DNA of 64,000 nt, taken from contig JAHHHK010000009.1 in assembly GCA_019359395.1 (NCBI GenBank), positions 62,001 to 126,000 on the forward strand. The letters are read 5' to 3'. This DNA is from Komarekiella atlantica HA4396-MV6 (lineage in GTDB: Bacteria > Cyanobacteriota > Cyanobacteriia > Cyanobacteriales > Nostocaceae). Shown here one piece after another: positions 63,018-64,000 of the stretch (its first letter is position 1; each line of letters begins with the position of its first letter). The notes beneath the pieces are model-generated. The model worked only from the letters and a program-made list of their open reading frames with translations, had not been told where the DNA came from and did no database searches. Made by a program: the position numbers and the translations under genes.

Positions 63018-64000
63018 CTATGCTAAACCTACCTCACAAGAAGTGGCGATCGCGTCAGTTGAACAAGACAAAACTGCTACATTTATCGCTGGTGGCACAG
63101 ATTTACTGGGATTGATGAAAGATGGGGTACAAGAAGCAAATAAATTAGTTGATATTAACAGTTTACCTTTAGCAGATATTGAATTTCAAGCTGATAAAAT
63201 CTGCATAGGTGCAGTTTGTAAGCTGAGTGATGTGGCTTTTCATCCCAAGATTCAAGAGTGCTATCCAGTTATTAGCCAAGCATTGCTACAAAGTGCTTCG
63301 CCTCAACTACGAAATATGGCAACGGTAGGCGGTAACTTGCTGCAACGAGTACGCTGTGGCTACTTTCGAGATCCGGTTTTTTCTTGTAATAAACGCACTC
63401 CTGGTATAGGTTGTTCGGCAGTTTCAGGGTACAACCGGATGCACGCCATCTTTGGAGCTAGTGAGTATTGTATCGCCGTTCATCCTTCAGATCTAGCTGT
63501 AGCCCTAACAGTATTAGATGCTGTAATTTGTACTCAAAGATTGCAAACAGAACGTCGAATTTCAATTCATGATTTTTATCTTTTACCAGGTGAAACACCA
63601 GAAAAAGAAACTCTATTACAGCCTGGAGAATTAATTACTGCCATTGAAATCCCGGATTTGGCATATAAATCTTACTATTTAAAAGTCAGAGATCGCGCAG
63701 CTTATGAATTTGCTTTGGTTTCTGTTGCTGTTGCTTTAGATGTAGAACAGGACACGATTAAATCCGCACGAATCGCTTTTGGCGGAGTCGCACCCAAACC
63801 TTGGCGTGGGTGGGAAGCTGAGGAGTTTCTCAAAGGAAAATCTGTTAACGAAGCTACATTTACAGCCGCAGCGACAATAGCCATCAAAGATGCCAAACCG
63901 CAAACACACAATGAATTCAAAATTGAATTAGTCAAACGCGCTTTAGTACGTGTACTTTCGGTTGTCGGAGCAAGGGAAGAGAGAGACAAAAAACAGATGA
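63004..64000 (+). CDS. Molybdenum hydroxylase FAD subunit (YagS/PaoB-like), 3' truncated by the window
   Basis: Open reading frame from ATG 63004, with GGAGG just upstream, to the end of the window, 332 codons without a stop. It has the FAD-binding FIAGGTDLLGLMKDG and ATVGGNLLQR. After this come the extra cysteines of the YagS type: QRVRCGYFRDPVFSCNKR, PGIGCSAV, then GYNRMHAIFGASEYC and HPSDLAVAL. In E. coli PaoB an insertion like this binds a 4Fe-4S cluster. The C-terminal CO-dehydrogenase-flavoprotein-like domain follows (FALVSVAVALDV, IAFGGVAPKPWR). Part of an aldehyde oxidoreductase-type complex. Confidence 0.9.
   Translation, partial: MQAFSYAKPTSQEVAIASVEQDKTATFIAGGTDLLGLMKDGVQEANKLVDINSLPLADIEFQADKICIGAVCKLSDVAFHPKIQECYPVISQALLQSASPQLRNMATVGGNLLQRVRCGYFRDPVFSCNKRTPGIGCSAVSGYNRMHAIFGASEYCIAVHPSDLAVALTVLDAVICTQRLQTERRISIHDFYLLPGETPEKETLLQPGELITAIEIPDLAYKSYYLKVRDRAAYEFALVSVAVALDVEQDTIKSARIAFGGVAPKPWRGWEAEEFLKGKSVNEATFTAAATIAIKDAKPQTHNEFKIELVKRALVRVLSVVGAREERDKKQM

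Overview
The window is a chromosomal segment of a filamentous cyanobacterium, most likely Nostocales (Nostoc/Anabaena-like). The evidence is the very frequent GCGATCGC palindrome (HIP1), cyanobacteria-restricted families (CP12, DUF3177, DUF1818, the cyanobacterial glutamate-cysteine ligase, CbiD, UPF0016 transporter), several Uma2/DUF820 proteins, and many short tandemly repeated runs and small inverted-repeat elements in the spacers, which is typical of Nostoc genomes. Most of the window is housekeeping DNA with short operons and many single genes. No rRNA, phage, complete insertion sequence or CRISPR array was seen.

Layout. 1-8.4 kb: phosphoesterase (5' truncated by the window edge), FIST protein, CP12, two small conserved cyanobacterial proteins, a DUF433/DUF5615 toxin-antitoxin-like pair, cbiD (cobalamin) and guaA. 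8.8-16 kb: cytochrome bd oxidase cydAB, a DUF39 sulfur-transfer protein, a disordered cyanobacterial protein, a TPR protein, and a GDT1/UPF0016 manganese transporter with a clear yybP-ykoY manganese riboswitch. 16-25.5 kb: Uma2 proteins, sdhA, a purple-acid-phosphatase-like protein, a gutted helicase pseudogene, tRNA-Pro, and rpoZ. 25.5-38 kb: fasciclin protein, GH13 glycosidase, a subtilase followed by a small protein resembling its own propeptide, glgC, a P-loop kinase, a DnaJ-type protein, two peroxiredoxins, an amylo-1,6-glucosidase-like enzyme and tRNA-Met. 38-53 kb: LysM/M23 envelope peptidase, trmL, gshA, and a minus-strand block comprising a histone-deacetylase-like enzyme, a very large IF2_N-SF1 helicase, a BASS symporter and a PLD-nuclease-like protein. 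53-64 kb: MscS channel, aldehyde dehydrogenase remnant, mazG, tRNA-Val, a fused methyltransferase-restriction enzyme, leuC and leuD, a DUF1499 protein, an FAD monooxygenase, and the start of a molybdenum hydroxylase operon of the YagTSR (PaoABC) type that runs off the right edge.

Functional themes. Carbon storage is represented by CP12 (Calvin cycle switch), glgC (glycogen synthesis), a GH13 enzyme and a debranching-type glucosidase. Redox defence and terminal oxidation are represented by cydAB, two peroxiredoxins and gshA. Possible defence or mobile functions are the fused R-M enzyme, the helicase/PLD block, the DUF433/DUF5615 pair and the helicase remnant.

The most noteworthy items are the protease plus free-standing propeptide-like protein, the methyltransferase fused to a PmeII-like nuclease domain, the helicase/deacetylase/PLD neighbourhood, the manganese riboswitch with a mutually exclusive terminator, and several families of small dispersed palindromic elements, one of which seems to have been absorbed in frame into an enzyme gene. 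All function calls come from reading the sequence; no database search was possible.
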